Of a DNA stretch of 64,000 nt, positions 43,967-52,688 are shown piece after piece. The position numbers and the translations under genes were made by a program. Each line of letters starts with the position of its first letter. Positions within the stretch are counted from its first letter, which is position 1. The notes under the pieces are model-generated. The model searched no databases. It worked only from the letters and a program-made list of their open reading frames with translations, and was not told the origin of the DNA. This DNA is from JACVRW01 sp963751105 (GTDB lineage: Bacteria; Actinomycetota; Thermoleophilia; Solirubrobacterales; Thermoleophilaceae), in assembly GCA_963751105.1 (NCBI GenBank), contig CAVVTG010000002.1, positions 930,001 through 994,000 of the forward strand. The letters are read 5' to 3'.

Positions 43967-45507
43967 GTCGCCGGCCGCTCCCAGCCTTCGCTGCAGTAGG
44001 TCCAGCGCCCGTCCACCATTGTCGCCTCGACGCGGATCGCGGCGAGCGCCTCGGGAGGGCAGGTGTACGGGTCTCGGTCCAGCACCACCAGATCGGCCAG
44101 CATGCCAGGCGAGAGCATCCCACGCTGGCGTTCCTCGCCTTCCAGCCAGGCCGGGACGATGCAGGATGCGCGCAGCGCCTCGTCGACCGTCAGGGCCTGC
44201 TCCGGGCGCCACGGCGGACGCTGGTCGAGGGTACGGCACACCGCCGCGGCGATCCCGGCGAGGGGATCGAGCTCCTCCACCGGGGCATCCGACCCGTTGG
44301 CCAGGAGGGCGCCGGAGTCGAGCAGGGAGCGATAGGCGTACGCCCCCGTTCGGCCCTCCCAGACGCGATCGGCGAGGTCGCGGTCGGAGGGGGCGTGGCT
44401 GAACTGCACCGACGCGGCCACCCCCAGCGCCCCGAAACGGCCGAATTCCTCGTCCGCCAACAGCTGAGCGTGCTCGATTCGGGGGCGCAGCCCCGCCTCT
44501 CGCCAGGTGTCCTGCGAGCGCTCGAAGGCGTCGAGCGCGGCCCGGTTGGCAGCGTCCCCGATGGCGTGGACGGCCACCGGCCAGCCCGTGGCGGCCGCCC
44601 GGCGCACCACGGCCTCGAGGGCTTCGCTGCTCGTGATCTCCACGCCGGAGCCGTCGAGGAGGAGCGCGGTGGCCGAGCCCAGCGTGCCGTCCATGAAGCC
44701 CTTCAGGTAACCGAGCCGGAGCATGGGCGCCCCGTAGCCTGAGCGCAGGCCGAGCGCCGCGAGCTCGTCCAAGCGCTCCCAGGGAAGGGACTGCCACACC
44801 CTGGCCTTCAGATCACCGTCGGCCAGCAGCCGCTGGTGGACCTCGAGCGAGCCGAGCCAGCCGTCCTTGTCGTGGATCGCCGTGACCCCGCGGGCCGCCG
44901 CTATCCGCATCCCTTCCCGCGAGGCCTCCACCATCTCATCGAGGGTCGGCTTCACGTAGCGGTCGCGAAAGGCCCAGGCCGAGGTCTCGCGCAGGATCCC
45001 GGTGGGCTCACCGCGCTCGTCGCGCTCGACCACGCCGCCGGGCCGGTCAAGCGGACCGTCCGCCACGGCGAGGGCGGCGCTGTTGAGCCAGAGCGAGTGA
45101 TAGTCGCGGGACATCAGCGCAGCCGGCAGGTCGCCGGCCACGCCGTCGAGGGCCCAGCGGGTGGGCGGCTCGGGCCAGTCCCCGTCGCGCCAGCCGAGTC
45201 CCCGAAGCCAGCCGCCGAGGGCCACCTGTGGGCGCGCCTCGGCCACCCGCGCAAGGGCGTCCTCCAGCGAGCGTGCTCCCTCGAGGCGGGCCTGGCGCAG
45301 CCCGAGCGACCAGGTGGGGAAGTGCACGTGAGCGTCCGCGAGCCCGGGCACGACGCACCGGCCCTCGAGATCGATCTCAACCCCATCCGCGGCGGCCCTG
45401 TCGGCCACCCGGTCCCCGGCCACCGCCAACGTGACCGGCGAGGGCCCAGCCGGGTCGAGCGTCCGGATGGTCCCTCCGTGGAAGAGCAGGTTCACGAAGC
45501 CCGGCAA
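43963..45507 (-). CDS. YtcJ-like amidohydrolase (Amidohydro_3)
   Basis: Metal-dependent hydrolase of 514 residues. N-terminal beta domain (GGTIRTLDP) leads to the metal motif GLADAHVHF, then the YtcJ-family blocks WLRGLGWRDGDWPEPP, SRDYHSLWLNSAAL, GVTAIHDKDGWLG, FMDGTLGSATALLLDG, VHAIGDAAN, RIEHAQLL, NGSDAPVEELDPL and the closing GMLADLVVLDRDPY. The family includes N-substituted formamide deformylase-like enzymes but natural substrates are mostly unknown. It lies 7 bp after the dioxygenase stop. Confidence 0.88.
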   Translation of the reverse strand: MPGFVNLLFHGGTIRTLDPAGPSPVTLAVAGDRVADRAAADGVEIDLEGRCVVPGLADAHVHFPTWSLGLRQARLEGARSLEDALARVAEARPQVALGGWLRGLGWRDGDWPEPPTRWALDGVAGDLPAALMSRDYHSLWLNSAALAVADGPLDRPGGVVERDERGEPTGILRETSAWAFRDRYVKPTLDEMVEASREGMRIAAARGVTAIHDKDGWLGSLEVHQRLLADGDLKARVWQSLPWERLDELAALGLRSGYGAPMLRLGYLKGFMDGTLGSATALLLDGSGVEITSSEALEAVVRRAAATGWPVAVHAIGDAANRAALDAFERSQDTWREAGLRPRIEHAQLLADEEFGRFGALGVAASVQFSHAPSDRDLADRVWEGRTGAYAYRSLLDSGALLANGSDAPVEELDPLAGIAAAVCRTLDQRPPWRPEQALTVDEALRASCIVPAWLEGEERQRGMLSPGMLADLVVLDRDPYTCPPEALAAIRVEATMVDGRWTYCSEGWERPAT

Positions 45508-45514
45508 TGACGGC

Positions 45515-46435
45515 CTAGGTGGACACCGCCCGCTCGTACCGCAGCGGCTTGACCGCGGCCTCTATGTCGGCGCGGCGCGATTCCAGGAAGGGCGGGATCG
45601 AGAGCCTCTCGCCCAGGGTCTCCAGCGGCTCGTCGACGGTGAACCCGGGGCTGGGCGTGGCCAGCTCGAAGAGCACCCCGCTCGGCTCGCGGTAGTAGAT
45701 CGAGCGGAAGTAGTGGCGGTCGATCACGTCCGTCGGGTGGGCCCCGTGACCGCGCACCTGCGCGCGCCAGGCCTCGTGCTCGTCGTCGGTGGTGGCCCAG
45801 GCCACATGGTGCACCGTGCCGGCTCCCTGGACGCCGCGCTCTCCGGGCGGCTCGTCGTAGGCGTAGGTGCCGCCGCGGTCGGCGCCCCGGGCCTCCCAGC
45901 CGTCGTCCCTGGCCTCGAAGCCCATGCCGCCTTCGAGCAGGTGGAGGCTGCGCTGCGGGTCGGCCGCATAGGCCCGGACGCCGTGGAAGCCCTGGAGGGC
46001 GTGCTCGGCCGGCACCTCCGGGTGCTCGGCGATCAGGGGCTCGTCGGGCACGTCGTGAAGGCCGAGCTCGTGTTCGAGGCCCTCGGGATCCCGGAAGCGA
46101 AGACGGTCGTCGGCCACCCGCTCGGAGTCGATGCCCTCGCCGCCCAGGCGCTCGGCCCAGAAGTCGAGTGCCCCGCCGGAGCCGACCCGCCACTCGATCC
46201 GGTGCACCATGCCCTCGCCCGCTCGGCCCGGCGCGGCGCCGGGATACTCGAAGAAGGTGAGGTCGAGACCGGGCTTGGCGTGCTCGTCGCCGTAGAAGAG
46301 GTGGTAGACGGTGGGGTCGTCCTGGTTGACCGACCGCTTGACCATCCGCAGACCCAGAACGCGCGTGTAGAAGTCGAGGTTGGCCTGAGCGTCGCCCGTG
46401 ATCGCGGTGATGTGGTGGATTCCGTTGAGCCTCAT
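45515..46435 (-). CDS. VOC-family ring-cleaving dioxygenase (MhqO-like)
   Basis: A 306-residue two-module glyoxalase/bleomycin-resistance-fold protein. The first module is GIHHITAITGDAQANLDFYTRVLGLRMVKRSVNQDD and the second is VHHVAWATTDDEHEAWRAQ, with YFRSIYYREPSGVLFELATPSPGF. His residues in HHIT and HHVA and Glu in FELA fit the metal site of MhqA/MhqE/MhqO hydroquinone dioxygenases. ATG at 46435 follows AAAGAGGG; an upstream ATG at 46474 would add 13 unlikely residues. A TATAGT box at 46474-46479 on this strand may be the -10. Role could be quinone detoxification or aromatic cleavage. Confidence 0.85.
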   Translation of the reverse strand: MRLNGIHHITAITGDAQANLDFYTRVLGLRMVKRSVNQDDPTVYHLFYGDEHAKPGLDLTFFEYPGAAPGRAGEGMVHRIEWRVGSGGALDFWAERLGGEGIDSERVADDRLRFRDPEGLEHELGLHDVPDEPLIAEHPEVPAEHALQGFHGVRAYAADPQRSLHLLEGGMGFEARDDGWEARGADRGGTYAYDEPPGERGVQGAGTVHHVAWATTDDEHEAWRAQVRGHGAHPTDVIDRHYFRSIYYREPSGVLFELATPSPGFTVDEPLETLGERLSIPPFLESRRADIEAAVKPLRYERAVST

Positions 46436-46504
46436 CGTTCCCTCTTTCCTGACCGAAGGTGGTTGTGCGTGCAACTATATCACCGGGCCTGAGTCCGGCG
46501 CGAC

Positions 46505-46876
46505 TCAGCGGCGGCGCTGCTTCGCCCGCAGCACCGCCTTCATCCCGAGCTCCTCATGGCCGGTGAGCGAGCAGAAGACCACAAAGCGGCCGGGGCGGCG
46601 CAGCCTCACGGTGAGGCTGCCGGTGGTGCCGGGCCGGATCTCCGGCATGCGGCCGCGCAGGCGGCCCTTGCGGTTGCGAACGGCGAGATCGTGCCCGTCC
46701 TCGCCGAAGTTGCGCACGTTGAATCGCACCAGCCCGACGGGAACCGCCGGGCGGTACAGCGCCACGCGCCACTCACGCTCGCCCACGCCGACCGCGGTGG
46801 GCCGCGCCGCGGCCGCCGGGGAGAGCGCGCAGACCGACAGCGCGCTCGCGATGACCAGTGGGGCGAGCCGCCTCAC
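46505..46876 (-). CDS. exported cupredoxin-like copper protein
   Basis: A 123-residue small exported protein. A signal peptide (LAPLVIASALSVCALSPAAAA) precedes a single cupredoxin-like domain with copper ligands suggested by GHDLAV (His) and FCSLTGHEELGM (Cys, His, Met), the usual C-x4-H-x4-M loop. GTG at 46876 overlaps the DUF1501 stop by 4 bp. Its place as last gene of the DUF1800-DUF1501 unit suggests an electron carrier or copper donor for that system. This is inferred from position. Confidence 0.8.
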   Translation of the reverse strand: MRRLAPLVIASALSVCALSPAAAARPTAVGVGEREWRVALYRPAVPVGLVRFNVRNFGEDGHDLAVRNRKGRLRGRMPEIRPGTTGSLTVRLRRPGRFVVFCSLTGHEELGMKAVLRAKQRRR

Positions 46877-48213
46877 CGCACGAGCTGGACGCGGCCGAAG
46901 GCGCCGGCCTTCGGGATCACGGCGGTGGCGTCGGTACCGAGCCACTGCTCGAGCAGGCTCGAGTAGACGCGCCGGAAGTCGATCGTCACCTGCAGGTTGT
47001 CGTCCTCGTCGAGCTGGCTCAGGTTCGGGTAGTCGCTGAGAACGCCGCCCAGCGCGCGGTCCCCCTGAACCCAGCCCAGGCCGCCGGCGCCGTGGTCGGT
47101 GCCGGTGTCGTTCTCTTCGGGGCGGCGGCCGAACTCCGACCACACGAAGGTGAGCACCCGGCTGGAGACCCCGCGGGCCTCGAGGTCGGCCTGGAAGGCG
47201 GCCAGGCACTGGCTCACGTCCGCCAGGAGCGGCCCGAGCTCGACCTGGTTGTCGTGGGTGTCGAAGTCACCGTCGGCCTCGACGGTGGCCACGCGGATGC
47301 CGAGCGGCTGTTGGATCATCGCGGCGAGGTAGCGCAGCCGCTCGCCGAAGTCGCTCTCCGCCGGGTAGGGAATCGTCGAGGCCAGCGGGTCCACGCCGTC
47401 GCGCTCCTTGTAGGGCTCGAGCCGGTCGGCCACCTGCTTGGCCAGCCGGGCCGCGGTGCGTGAGGCCTGCAGGGCGCGGCCACCGCCGCGGTCGCGGCCG
47501 AGGCGCGAGTAGGCGGCCAGTGCCTCGTCGTAGGGCTCGCCCCAGGTGTCGCGGATCCAGAAGCCGGCGTCGCCCGGCGAGGCCACCGCAGCCACCGGCG
47601 CGCGGCCCGAGCGCATGACGGGGGACAGCCCCCAGCTCATCGAAACCCCCTGGAGGGGATTGTCACGCCCTCCCGAGCGGTCGAGCCAGCGGCCCAGCCA
47701 GCCCGCGGCGGTCTTGTCGGTGATGAGCCCGGTCTCCCAGAAGTGTCGGGATGCGAAGTGCGAGAGGTCGGGGTTGGCGTAGTCGATGCCCGGCAGGAAG
47801 CCGACCTTGCCCCGCTCGAACAGGCCCTTGATCCCGCCGCCCACTCCTTCCGCCAGCCGCGGGTTGAGCCCGAAGCCCATCCCGGAGACGGGCACGCCCG
47901 CCACCTTCAGCTTGGGGTGCAGGTCGGCGTAGCGACCGTAGTCGTGAAGCGGCACCAGGGTGTCCATCAGGTCCACGCCGCCGGGGAGGAACACCGACAC
48001 GAGCACGGGGGCGTTGGGCGCCGCAGCGGCGTCGGCGGCCGCCACCTCGAACACCCGCTCGAGCGGGGTGGCCTTCGCCGTATAGAGCGCGAGACCGGCC
48101 CCGAGCGCGGTCCCGAGGGCCTGACGCCGGGTGAGCCCCGGGCCGCCGAGGAAGTCGCGGCGATGGCCTTCCGACGTGCGGTGGAAGTCGTCACATGCGC
48201 GGTGGCGGTTCAT
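46873..48213 (-). CDS. DUF1501 family exported protein with Tat-like signal
   Basis: A 446-residue member of DUF1501, a family of secreted sulfatase-like-fold proteins of unknown role. The N-terminus has two Arg pairs (GHRRDFLGG and LTRRQALGTALGAGLALY) resembling a twin-arginine signal. Family blocks seen are VLVSVFLPGGVDLMDTLVP, PDLSHFASRHFWETG, GWLGRWLD, ADGDFDTHDNQ, FVWSEFGRRPEENDTGTDHGAGG. It is paired with DUF1800 upstream, with one base shared between stop and ATG. The conserved pairing in many bacteria indicates a joint function that is not known. Confidence 0.9.
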   Translation of the reverse strand: MNRHRACDDFHRTSEGHRRDFLGGPGLTRRQALGTALGAGLALYTAKATPLERVFEVAAADAAAAPNAPVLVSVFLPGGVDLMDTLVPLHDYGRYADLHPKLKVAGVPVSGMGFGLNPRLAEGVGGGIKGLFERGKVGFLPGIDYANPDLSHFASRHFWETGLITDKTAAGWLGRWLDRSGGRDNPLQGVSMSWGLSPVMRSGRAPVAAVASPGDAGFWIRDTWGEPYDEALAAYSRLGRDRGGGRALQASRTAARLAKQVADRLEPYKERDGVDPLASTIPYPAESDFGERLRYLAAMIQQPLGIRVATVEADGDFDTHDNQVELGPLLADVSQCLAAFQADLEARGVSSRVLTFVWSEFGRRPEENDTGTDHGAGGLGWVQGDRALGGVLSDYPNLSQLDEDDNLQVTIDFRRVYSSLLEQWLGTDATAVIPKAGAFGRVQLVR

Positions 48214-49631
48214 CAGTGCACCTGGGCGTCGGGTCCGCAGACGAGCAGCTGCCTCAACACGCGCTGGCACATGTCGGCTCGCTGTTGCTTGGGCTGGCGC
48301 CAGCTTCCGTCGCGCATCTCCTCGCGGTTGTCGAGCAGCCGGCGGGCGATGCGCAGCAGCTCCGCGTCGGTCTGCGCCGAGGTCCACGGGTCGCCCACGG
48401 CGCGGCGCGCTCGAGCCAGGGCCATGCCGGGGCTGAGTTTCGCCGGGGTGGAGTCGTCCTCCACCCGCACCCGGGGCGTGTCGAGCAGGTAGTTGGCGGC
48501 GTCGAAGCGCTGGTGCATGGAGTTCGACGAGAGCCAGGCGGTGCCCCAGTCCCAACCGGCCACCGACGGCGGGCGGAACGGCGTCTGGCCCATCCCGCTG
48601 AGCAGCCAGCCCCAGGCGTCGCGCTCGACCCCCTGACCGGCGCTGCGCAGCGCGCCCGCGACGAACACCACCGGCGACTTGACCATGCTCGGGCGGTCGA
48701 GATTGCGGTAGAGGGCGGGGTGGGCCAGGATGTCGGCCACCACCGGCTTGATGCGGTGGCCCGAGCGCCGGTAGGTCGCGGCCAGGCTGCGGCGGGTAGG
48801 ACGGGGCAGCGGCCCGGCGACGAAGTAGTCCCACAGCTTGTCGACCATGAAGCCGGCGTGCGCCGGATGGGCCACGCACAGGCGCAGCACGTCCTTCCAG
48901 TCGTAGAAGCCCTTGCGTCCGAAGATGCGCTTGCGCCCCTTCGCGTGCCACTCGGGGTCGTAGAAGGTCCGGACGTTGCCGTCGGCGCCGTTCTCGGACC
49001 GGAATCCGGTGAGCGCCCGCGCCGCCTCCCTGATGTCGCGCTCGGTGTAGCCGCGGCCCAGCGTGTACAGCTCCATCAGCTCACGCGCGAAGTTCTCGTT
49101 CGGCTCCTCGGGATCCGAGTTGGCCAGCGAGAGGTGGAGCAGCATGGCGGGGTCCGAGGTGATCGCCCGCAGGAGATCGGGGAAGGAGCCGAGCGACCCG
49201 CGCCGCATGGTGCGGTTCTGGGCCAGCATCAGCGGCGTGTCCTGGTCCAACACGGCGAAGTGGTCGTGCCAGAAGAAGGTCATCTTCTCCTTCAGCGGCC
49301 GGGGCGACCGGACCATGCGGTCGAGCCACCACAGGGCGTCGTGACTCCACTCGTTCACTGGGTCGAGGGGCTGCCCGTCGACGGTGGCCGGGGCGATCCG
49401 CGGCAGCGGCGCCGACCCGCCGTTGAGGATCCAGCGCAACGTGGCGGCCTTGCCGCGGCGGGCCCAGTACTTGGCCTCGCGCGGCGTGGCGCCGTAGCCG
49501 GCCCGCCAGAACAGGCGCCGCACATGGGCCTGGGTCCAGCCGTCGTTGCGACCGCGCGCCTTCCGGCGACGGCGACGGCGTTTCCGTGCGGCGGCCTCGG
49601 CCGCCGCACCCGTCTGCGTGGCCGGGCTCAG
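48213..49631 (-). CDS. DUF1800 family protein (probable CTG start)
   Basis: DUF1800 protein of about 472 residues. Its domain begins at WTQAHVRRLFWRAGYGATPREAKYW, partly upstream of the first conventional codon (GTG at 49523), so that start would cut into the domain. The frame continues upstream to CTG at 49631, which overlaps the carboxylase TGA as CTGA and has no competing ATG, GTG or TTG. The extension is Ala-rich and then strongly basic (ARKRRRRRRKARGRN). Later blocks include KEKMTFFWHDHFAVL, NENFARELMELYTLGRGYTERDI, RVLRQLLVCGP. No clear signal peptide is visible, although family members are often exported. Confidence 0.85.
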   Translation of the reverse strand: MSPATQTGAAAEAAARKRRRRRRKARGRNDGWTQAHVRRLFWRAGYGATPREAKYWARRGKAATLRWILNGGSAPLPRIAPATVDGQPLDPVNEWSHDALWWLDRMVRSPRPLKEKMTFFWHDHFAVLDQDTPLMLAQNRTMRRGSLGSFPDLLRAITSDPAMLLHLSLANSDPEEPNENFARELMELYTLGRGYTERDIREAARALTGFRSENGADGNVRTFYDPEWHAKGRKRIFGRKGFYDWKDVLRLCVAHPAHAGFMVDKLWDYFVAGPLPRPTRRSLAATYRRSGHRIKPVVADILAHPALYRNLDRPSMVKSPVVFVAGALRSAGQGVERDAWGWLLSGMGQTPFRPPSVAGWDWGTAWLSSNSMHQRFDAANYLLDTPRVRVEDDSTPAKLSPGMALARARRAVGDPWTSAQTDAELLRIARRLLDNREEMRDGSWRQPKQQRADMCQRVLRQLLVCGPDAQVH

Positions 49632-51196
49632 GGCCGAAGTCCTCTCGTCTTCGGACCGTGATGCAGGTCGTGCCGCACCAGTTCGTGGGCGCGCTCGGCC
49701 CAGTCACACAAGATCGGGCGCGTGTCGCGGGGGTCGATGATCTCCTCGACGCTGAAGCGTTCGGCCGTCCGAAAGGGAGAGGTCACGGCCTCGAGCCGCG
49801 TGGCGATCTCCTCCCGCAGCGCCTCGGGATCCGGCGCGGCTGCGAGCTCGCGCCGGTAAGCCGCCTCCAGCCCGCCGGCCAAAGGAAGCGATCCCCAGCT
49901 GCCCGACGGCCACGCGAAACGCAGGTTGAGCCGCGAGCCGTCGCCGTGTCCGGCACCCGCCACGCCGTAGACCTTACGCATAAGCACCGACACCCACGGC
50001 ACGGTTGCTTGCACGACAGAGAACAGGCCCGCGCGCCCCGCGGCGGATCGTGCCCGCGCGCTTCGGCCTCGGTGCCGATCAGGAAGCCGGGCACGTCGAC
50101 GAAGTTCACCACCGGCAGCCGGAACTGGTCGCAGAGGTCCACGAAGCGAGCGGTCTTCTCCGCCGCGTCGGCGCTCACCCCGCCGCCGTAGTGCTCCGGA
50201 TCTGACGCCAGCACGCCCACCGGCCTGCCGCCGAGGCGCGCGAGACAGGTCACGGTCGGCCGGCCGAAGGCGGCGCCCAGCTCGAACGGCGAGCCCCGGT
50301 CGAGCACGTGCTCGAGGACCCGCCGCACCTTGTACGTGCTGCGCGGCTCGCGGGGCACGATCGACAGCAAGCTCCTCCTCGCGGCGATCCACCGGATCGT
50401 CCGCCGGCTGCACGGGCGGCGCCTCCCACACGTTGTCCGGCAGGTAGGAGAGGAAGCGCCGCAGCTGGTCGAGCGCGTCGTCCTCGTCGGCGGCGACGTT
50501 GTCCACCGCGCCGGCCCGGGCCTGAAGCCGGGCGCCGCCGAGCTCCTCCTTGTCGGGGGTCTCTCCCATCCCGGCCATGGCCACCACCGGCGGCCCCGCC
50601 ACGAACAGCTGGGCGTTGCCCTGCACGATCACCGAGAAGTGCGAGCACACCACGCGGGCGGCGCCCAGGCCGGCCACCGGACCGAGCGCGGCCGCGACCA
50701 CCGGCACGGTCGCGAGGTTGCCGACCACGAGATCGAAGCCGGGCAGGGGCGGGACGTAGGAGAAGCCCATCTGCTCGAGCGTCTTGACCGAGCCGCCGCC
50801 GCCCGTGCCGTCCACGAGCCGGACGAGCGGCATACGCAGGTCGTGGGCGAGCCGCTCGGCGTACACGGCCTTCTCCCAGATGGCGGCGTCGGCAGCGCCG
50901 CCGCGCACGGTGAAGTCGTCTCCCTGCAGGGCCACCCGACGGCCGGCGATCCGTCCCTGGCCCACCACCGTGTTGGCGGGCAGGAAATCCTCGAGCTCGC
51001 CGTCGGGCCCGTAGGTGGCCCGCCCGGCCAGGGCGCCGGTCTCGTGAAAGCTTCCGGCATCGAGCAACCGGTCGATCCGCTCCCGGACGGTCAGCCGGCC
51101 GGAGGCGTGCTGGCGCGCGACGCGCTCCTCGCCCCCCATGCGGCGAGCGAGCTCTTCGCGCCGGCGCAGCTCCCTGAGCTCCGGCTCCCAGCCCAT
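49628..51196 (-). CDS. acyl-CoA carboxylase carboxyltransferase subunit (frameshifted)
   Basis: Carboxyltransferase beta-type subunit as in propionyl/methylcrotonyl-CoA carboxylase, about 520 residues. The N-terminal crotonase-like half is intact (RLTVRERIDRLLDAGSFHE, GGSVKTLEQMGF, AGPPVVAMAGMG). The middle must be read in other frames: near 50370 the frame moves to SIVPREPRSTYKVR ... VVNFVDVPGFLIGTEAEARG, and near 50035-50060 it passes through TIRRGAR and back to LFSVVQATVPWVSVLMRKVYG, which runs to the stop at 49628. The net shift is zero. The indels sit in GC-rich runs and may be assembly errors. A biotin carboxylase subunit is not in the window. Confidence 0.78.
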   Translation of the reverse strand: MGWEPELRELRRREELARRMGGEERVARQHASGRLTVRERIDRLLDAGSFHETGALAGRATYGPDGELEDFLPANTVVGQGRIAGRRVALQGDDFTVRGGAADAAIWEKAVYAERLAHDLRMPLVRLVDGTGGGGSVKTLEQMGFSYVPPLPGFDLVVGNLATVPVVAAALGPVAGLGAARVVCSHFSVIVQGNAQLFVAGPPVVAMAGMGETPDKEELGGARLQARAGAVDNVAADEDDALDQLRRFLSYLPDNVWEAPPVQPADDPVDRREEELAVDRAPRAAQHVQGAAGPRARARPGLAVRAGRRLRPADRDLSRAPRRQAGGRAGVRSGALRRRGERRRGGEDRSLRGPLRPVPAAGGELRRRARLPDRHRGRSARARSAAGRAGLFSVVQATVPWVSVLMRKVYGVAGAGHGDGSRLNLRFAWPSGSWGSLPLAGGLEAAYRRELAAAPDPEALREEIATRLEAVTSPFRTAERFSVEEIIDPRDTRPILCDWAERAHELVRHDLHHGPKTRGLRP

Positions 51197-51208
51197 CGGC
51201 GCGGCAGG

Positions 51209-51688
51209 CTACGCGAAGCTCAGGCGCGCGGCCGAGAGGCGCCGCTCCTCGATCTCACGCTGTTGCTGCTCCGCGCGTTCGAGCAGGCGCTCGAGCGGGT
51301 GCGCAGCGAGTCTGGGCTCGTCCTCGGCCACCAGGCGCAGGGCCTTCCAGAGCGCGAGCTTGCCGGTCACGCCCAGCGCCAGGCCCTCGAGCTCCTCCAG
51401 ACGGCTCAGCGGCGAATAGCCGCGCAGCTGGCCGTTGAGCTTGAGTCGGCCCACCTTCTCACCGGCCCAGCCCAGAACGCGGCGCACCGGGTCCTTGCGC
51501 ACCCCGAGATCGTCCATGATCGCCATCAGCGCGCCGCGGTCGGCCTCGATCTCCTTGGCGAGGTCGGCCAGGAAGGCGCCAAACTCCGAACCCTCGTTCT
51601 GATGGGCGGCGCGCCGGGCCAGCTCCACGCCCACGATCGAGCCCCCGAGGTGGTCGTTGAGGTAGATCCCGAGCAGCTTGCGGTTCAT
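51209..51688 (-). CDS. conserved hypothetical helical protein
   Basis: A 159-residue soluble helical protein (MNRKLLGIYLNDHLGGSIVGVELARRAA ... GEFGAFLADLAKEIEADRGALMAIMDDLGV region, then GYSPLSRLEELEGLALGVTGKLALWKALR). The first ~75 residues could form a ferritin-like or DUF892-like helical pair with Glu/Asp/His at regular spacing, but metal ligands are not demonstrable by eye. Similar proteins of unknown function occur in actinobacteria. It heads the carboxylase-DUF1800-DUF1501-cupredoxin unit (12 bp to the next ATG) and diverges from 51731. Alternative reading frames here are rejected. Confidence 0.75.
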   Translation of the reverse strand: MNRKLLGIYLNDHLGGSIVGVELARRAAHQNEGSEFGAFLADLAKEIEADRGALMAIMDDLGVRKDPVRRVLGWAGEKVGRLKLNGQLRGYSPLSRLEELEGLALGVTGKLALWKALRLVAEDEPRLAAHPLERLLERAEQQQREIEERRLSAARLSFA

Positions 51689-51730
51689 CGGAACTGAGTA
51701 CCCGGTCGGACCGCCCCGTACCCTGCCAAG

Positions 51731-52688
51731 GTGGTCGACAGCCGAAGCGAGCTCGAGCGGGCCCTCGCGGATGCCGGAGGCGCGCGGGCCCCGCGCGACT
51801 GGTCGGCGCGCCTGCGCACGCTGCTGGACGCCGAGCTCGAGCGAGGCCTCGCCGAGCTCGATCAGCCCCGCACCGGCTACGAAGCGCCGGTGGTGGTGGC
51901 CGTCGCGGCCCGCGACGACGGGGTGCTGGCCGCTCTGCCGGTGGTCAGGGAGCTGCGGGCCGACACCGGGGCCGTGGGCGAGCGGGCGGCCGCGCTGGCC
52001 GCGGCGGTGGTCGAGCAGCTGGTGGAGGGGGCATCGGCCGGGCCACCGCGCGGGTCCGGTGACCTGCGCCTCGAGCTCGGTGGCCTCGGGGAGGTGCTGG
52101 CGCTGTACTACCCCGCCTCCGCGCCCGGCGAGGCGGCCGAGTACGCCGAGGAGGGCCTCAACTGCGAGTTCGCCGCCAGGCGCATCGACCGGCTGCGCGC
52201 GCGGGCGCTGCTCATGCCCGGCCACGTGCTCGACGGCGCGGACGACCTGCGACCGCCGATCGGAGCCACGCACCCGCTGCGCGTGGCCGAAGCGGTCACG
52301 CGGCTGGGGGCCTCGCCGCTCGACGAGGACGCGATCGACGAGCTCGAGGCCCCGCTGCTCGCGCTGCTCGAGCCGGCCGGTTCGGTGGCGCGCGCCCACG
52401 ACGATCCCGACCCTATCGCGGCGCGTGGCCCGGCGCATCCTCCAGCGCCTCGACGGCATGGGCAAGTGGGGCGGCTACCACACGGCGTTCGACCATCTCG
52501 CCCGAGGCTTCGCCGGCAACGAGCGCGCGCTGGCCTACGAGGTGGGCGAGGCGCTGGTGGAGGCCGAGCTCCTGTCCGAGAAGCCGAGCGTGGGCCAGCG
52601 CCACGTGTGCCTCAACCCGCGCCGGACCAACGACATCCGCCGGCTGATCGACGAGGGGGCCGCGCCGGCGGGCCTCACGCTTCCGTGA
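51731..52688 (+). CDS. conserved hypothetical protein (frameshifted)
   Basis: Not recognised. The first frame (GTG at 51731, TACCCT 6 nt upstream) gives about 225 residues, including YEAPVVVAVAARDDGVLAAL and LALYYPASAPGEAAEYAEEG, up to ARAHDDPDP near 52410. The natural continuation SRRVARRILQRLDGMGKWGGYHTAFDHLARGF is one frame over and runs to the stop at 52688, ending in a helix-rich part (VGEALVEAELLSEKPSVGQRHVCLNPRR). One base must be removed near 52405-52415 to join them. The intact protein would be about 318 residues, soluble, without a signal peptide. It overlaps the convergent RNase D stop by 14 bp. Confidence 0.68.

Noticed and set aside
43457..44797. 446-codon frame fusing the membrane protein to upstream sequence
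   Set aside because: The upstream part is an out-of-frame shadow of the amidohydrolase; the ATGA junction at 43963-43966 gives the true start.
46471..46500. Third copy of the TGATATATCA operator before the dioxygenase gene
   Set aside because: The sequence is AACTATATCACC, which matches only one half-site and is not palindromic; it fits a plain TATAGT -10 box better.
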